Assembly (NCBI RefSeq): GCF_027594745.1
Contig: NZ_CP110854.1
Coordinates: forward strand, 434,001 to 498,000
Direction of reading: 5' to 3'
Source: Saprospira grandis
GTDB lineage: Bacteria; Bacteroidota; Bacteroidia; Chitinophagales; Saprospiraceae
DNA: 64,000 bases
Shown: positions 62,778 through 64,000 of the stretch, piece after piece
Layout of the letters: each line of letters opens with the position of its first letter
Numbering within the stretch: position 1 is the stretch's first letter
Program-made: the position numbers and the translations under genes
Notes under the pieces: model-generated
Told to the model about the DNA's origin: nothing
What the model saw: only the letters and a program-made list of their open reading frames with translations
Databases searched by the model: none

Positions 62778-63293
62778 TTAAATGCCAAGCTTGGCTTTGA
62801 GTTTGGCTGTTGCATCGGTGCCACCTTGGCTATAGAGCAACATCTTTTTGTCTAGGATATAGGCATAACCGTTTTCCTTGGCCACTTCTTTGAGTTTAGA
62901 CTCAAATTTTTCATAAAGGGGCTTAGTGAGATCTTGTTCTTTGCGTACCAAATCCTCATCGGCTTTGAGGGCCTGTTTTTGCAAATCTTCTTGCATTTTG
63001 GCCAATTTCTGCTCCGCTTCTTTTTGCTGAATGGGCGTCATTGTTCCTGCCTGCACCTTAGCCATTACATCGGCATAATACTGCTGCATAGTCGCTTGCT
63101 TGCCCTCTAGTTGTTTTTCCAAAATCTTGCGGTAAGACTCTACCTCGGCTTTGGCTCTTTTGTATTCGGGCATATTGGGAATGATGACATCGGCATCTAC
63201 GTAGGCAATTTTTTGTTGGCCGTAGCTCACTGAGCTAAAGGCCATAAAAGTAAGCAACATCAAAATGCTGCTGAGCTGCATAAGCTTTTTCAT
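62778..63293 (-). CDS. OmpH/Skp-family periplasmic chaperone, copy 2
   Basis: 171 residues with signal peptide MKKLMQLSSILMLLTFMAFSSVSYG. Motifs match copy 3 closely (IAYVDADVIIPNMPEYKRA, KEQDLTKPLYEKFES, YAYILDKKMLLYSQGG), with coiled-coil helices in between. It probably chaperones outer-membrane proteins to BamA. It lies 25 bases before copy 3. Confidence 0.88.
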   Translation of the reverse strand: MKKLMQLSSILMLLTFMAFSSVSYGQQKIAYVDADVIIPNMPEYKRAKAEVESYRKILEKQLEGKQATMQQYYADVMAKVQAGTMTPIQQKEAEQKLAKMQEDLQKQALKADEDLVRKEQDLTKPLYEKFESKLKEVAKENGYAYILDKKMLLYSQGGTDATAKLKAKLGI

Positions 63294-63333
63294 AGTATTT
63301 CTTAAAATTTTGAAGTTTGACGAATTAAGCGCA

Positions 63334-63341
63334 CAAAAATA
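63334..63341 (-). promoter_or_regulatory. Possible -7 box (TATTTTTG) of the ompH-like pair
   Basis: Read on the minus strand, TATTTTTG matches TAnnTTTG and lies about 40 bases before the copy 2 ATG. No -33 box was identified. Confidence 0.35.
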
Positions 63342-63367
63342 AATTTTTTTGGCGAAATCTAAGGAAC

Positions 63368-63877
63368 TTATTTGCCCAAGCGCTTGACTACCTCTGCCGT
63401 AAGGTCCTTATCGGCTTTGGCATAAATCATTTGGCTGCCATCGGGGGCCGTAAAAATGAAGTCGTAATTGCGCTCCTTGGCCAGTAGTTCAATAGTTTTG
63501 TAGACCTTTTCCTGAATGGGTTTCACTAGGCTTTGGCGTTTAGAAAAGAGCTCTCCTTCTGGTCCAAAACGCTGGTCTTGCAAGGCTCTAACGGCCTTTT
63601 CTTTCTCAATAATTTCGTTTTGTTTTTGGGTTTTCATCTCTTCGCTCATCAAGACCTCTCTTGCCTGATATTCCCGATAGAGTTGTTCAATTTGTTCGTA
63701 TTCTTTGGCAATTTCTTGCCGCCAACGCTCTGCCAATTGGTCCAATTCGGCCTGTGCGGTTTTATATTCGGGCACAGCATCCATAATTTTGGTCATATCC
63801 ACATAAGCGGCTCTTTGTGCAAAGGAAAAGCTCATGCTAGACAACAGTAGCGTTAGGCTTAATAAGAGGTTTTTCAT
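63368..63877 (-). CDS. OmpH/Skp-family periplasmic chaperone, copy 1
   Basis: 169 residues with signal peptide MKNLLLSLTLLLSSMSFSFA. The domain (AAYVDMTKIMDAVPEYKTAQ, then Glu/Gln-rich helices, then YDFIFTAPDGSQMIYAKADK) is more diverged from copies 2 and 3 than they are from each other. In many Bacteroidota, ompH genes sit beside bamA; here bamA is about 55 kb away. Confidence 0.88.
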   Translation of the reverse strand: MKNLLLSLTLLLSSMSFSFAQRAAYVDMTKIMDAVPEYKTAQAELDQLAERWRQEIAKEYEQIEQLYREYQAREVLMSEEMKTQKQNEIIEKEKAVRALQDQRFGPEGELFSKRQSLVKPIQEKVYKTIELLAKERNYDFIFTAPDGSQMIYAKADKDLTAEVVKRLGK

Positions 63878-63912
63878 TTCTATTTATTTAATTATTCAGT
63901 ATTTGATTTTTT

Positions 63913-64000
63913 GGGGCTGCCCCTTCCGCTGGGTTGAAACCCAGCGCAAAGCGGTATCGCTTTGCGAACTTATGCAAAATGAGGGTTTAAACCCTCATGA
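63913..64000. repeat. Intergenic modular palindromic element, long form, cut by window edge
   Basis: It starts GGGGCTGCCCC and contains GCTGGGTTGAAACCCAGC (63928-63945), a GCGCAAAGCG/CGCTTTGCG pair and ATGAGGGTTTAAACCCTCAT (63979-63998). The conserved core would lie beyond the window. It matches the inserted part of copies 6 and 15. Confidence 0.75.

Overview
The window looks like a chromosomal segment of a marine, gliding Bacteroidota bacterium of the Saprospira type (inference). Four proteins or fragments end in type IX secretion (T9SS) sorting domains. Start sites lack Shine-Dalgarno sequences. A few promoters fit the Bacteroidota TTG/TAnnTTTG pattern. Giant PKD/Ig-like surface proteins and three Skp-like chaperones are also typical. 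Most intergenic gaps carry a GC-rich modular palindromic repeat that is unlike the coding sequence around it.

Layout: 1-1266 is the 5' part of a di-heme oxidoreductase (DUF1111/MauG-like) lipoprotein gene. 1834-5133 encodes a leaderless 1099-residue helical-repeat protein of unknown function. 5610-8183 is bamA. 8561-11227 encodes a membrane protein kinase with coiled coils. 11224-15963 (minus) holds an unknown lipoprotein, a lysozyme-fold protein, a leaderless muramidase with two peptidoglycan-binding domains, and a small unknown protein. 16224-20201 (plus) encodes three secreted proteins: a pappalysin-like pseudo-protease, a T9SS cargo protein and an unknown. 20940-32757 and 33239-43642 are two giant paralogous surface proteins; the first is broken by a frameshift and a nonsense codon, the second is intact. 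44183-49736 (minus) holds a MORN-caspase, an rRNA pseudouridine synthase, scpB, the NAD(P)HX repair enzyme and a lipoprotein. 49737-50726 is a repeat-filled gap. 50727-53257 holds an NlpC-like protein and, divergently, a LytS/LytR-type pair whose kinase is frameshifted. 53525-57570 is a von Willebrand A protein, a PP2C phosphatase and a membrane kinase, all on one strand, recalling TerY-phosphorylation triads. 57660-57917 is rpmE2 and 58206-59117 is xerD-like. 59567-62116 is a T9SS subtilase, and 62247-63877 are three ompH/skp genes.

Themes: envelope building (BamA, Skp-like chaperones); T9SS-delivered surface proteins and proteases; cell-wall cutting enzymes, two of them possibly delivered by a non-Sec route; and a phospho-signalling module with a kinase paralogue about 45 kb away. 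The points most worth following up are the intergenic modular palindromes (16 copies with a core plus two partial ones), a second family of short palindromes nested inside them, the two homopolymer frameshifts and the premature stop, and the unexplained helical-repeat and muramidase genes.
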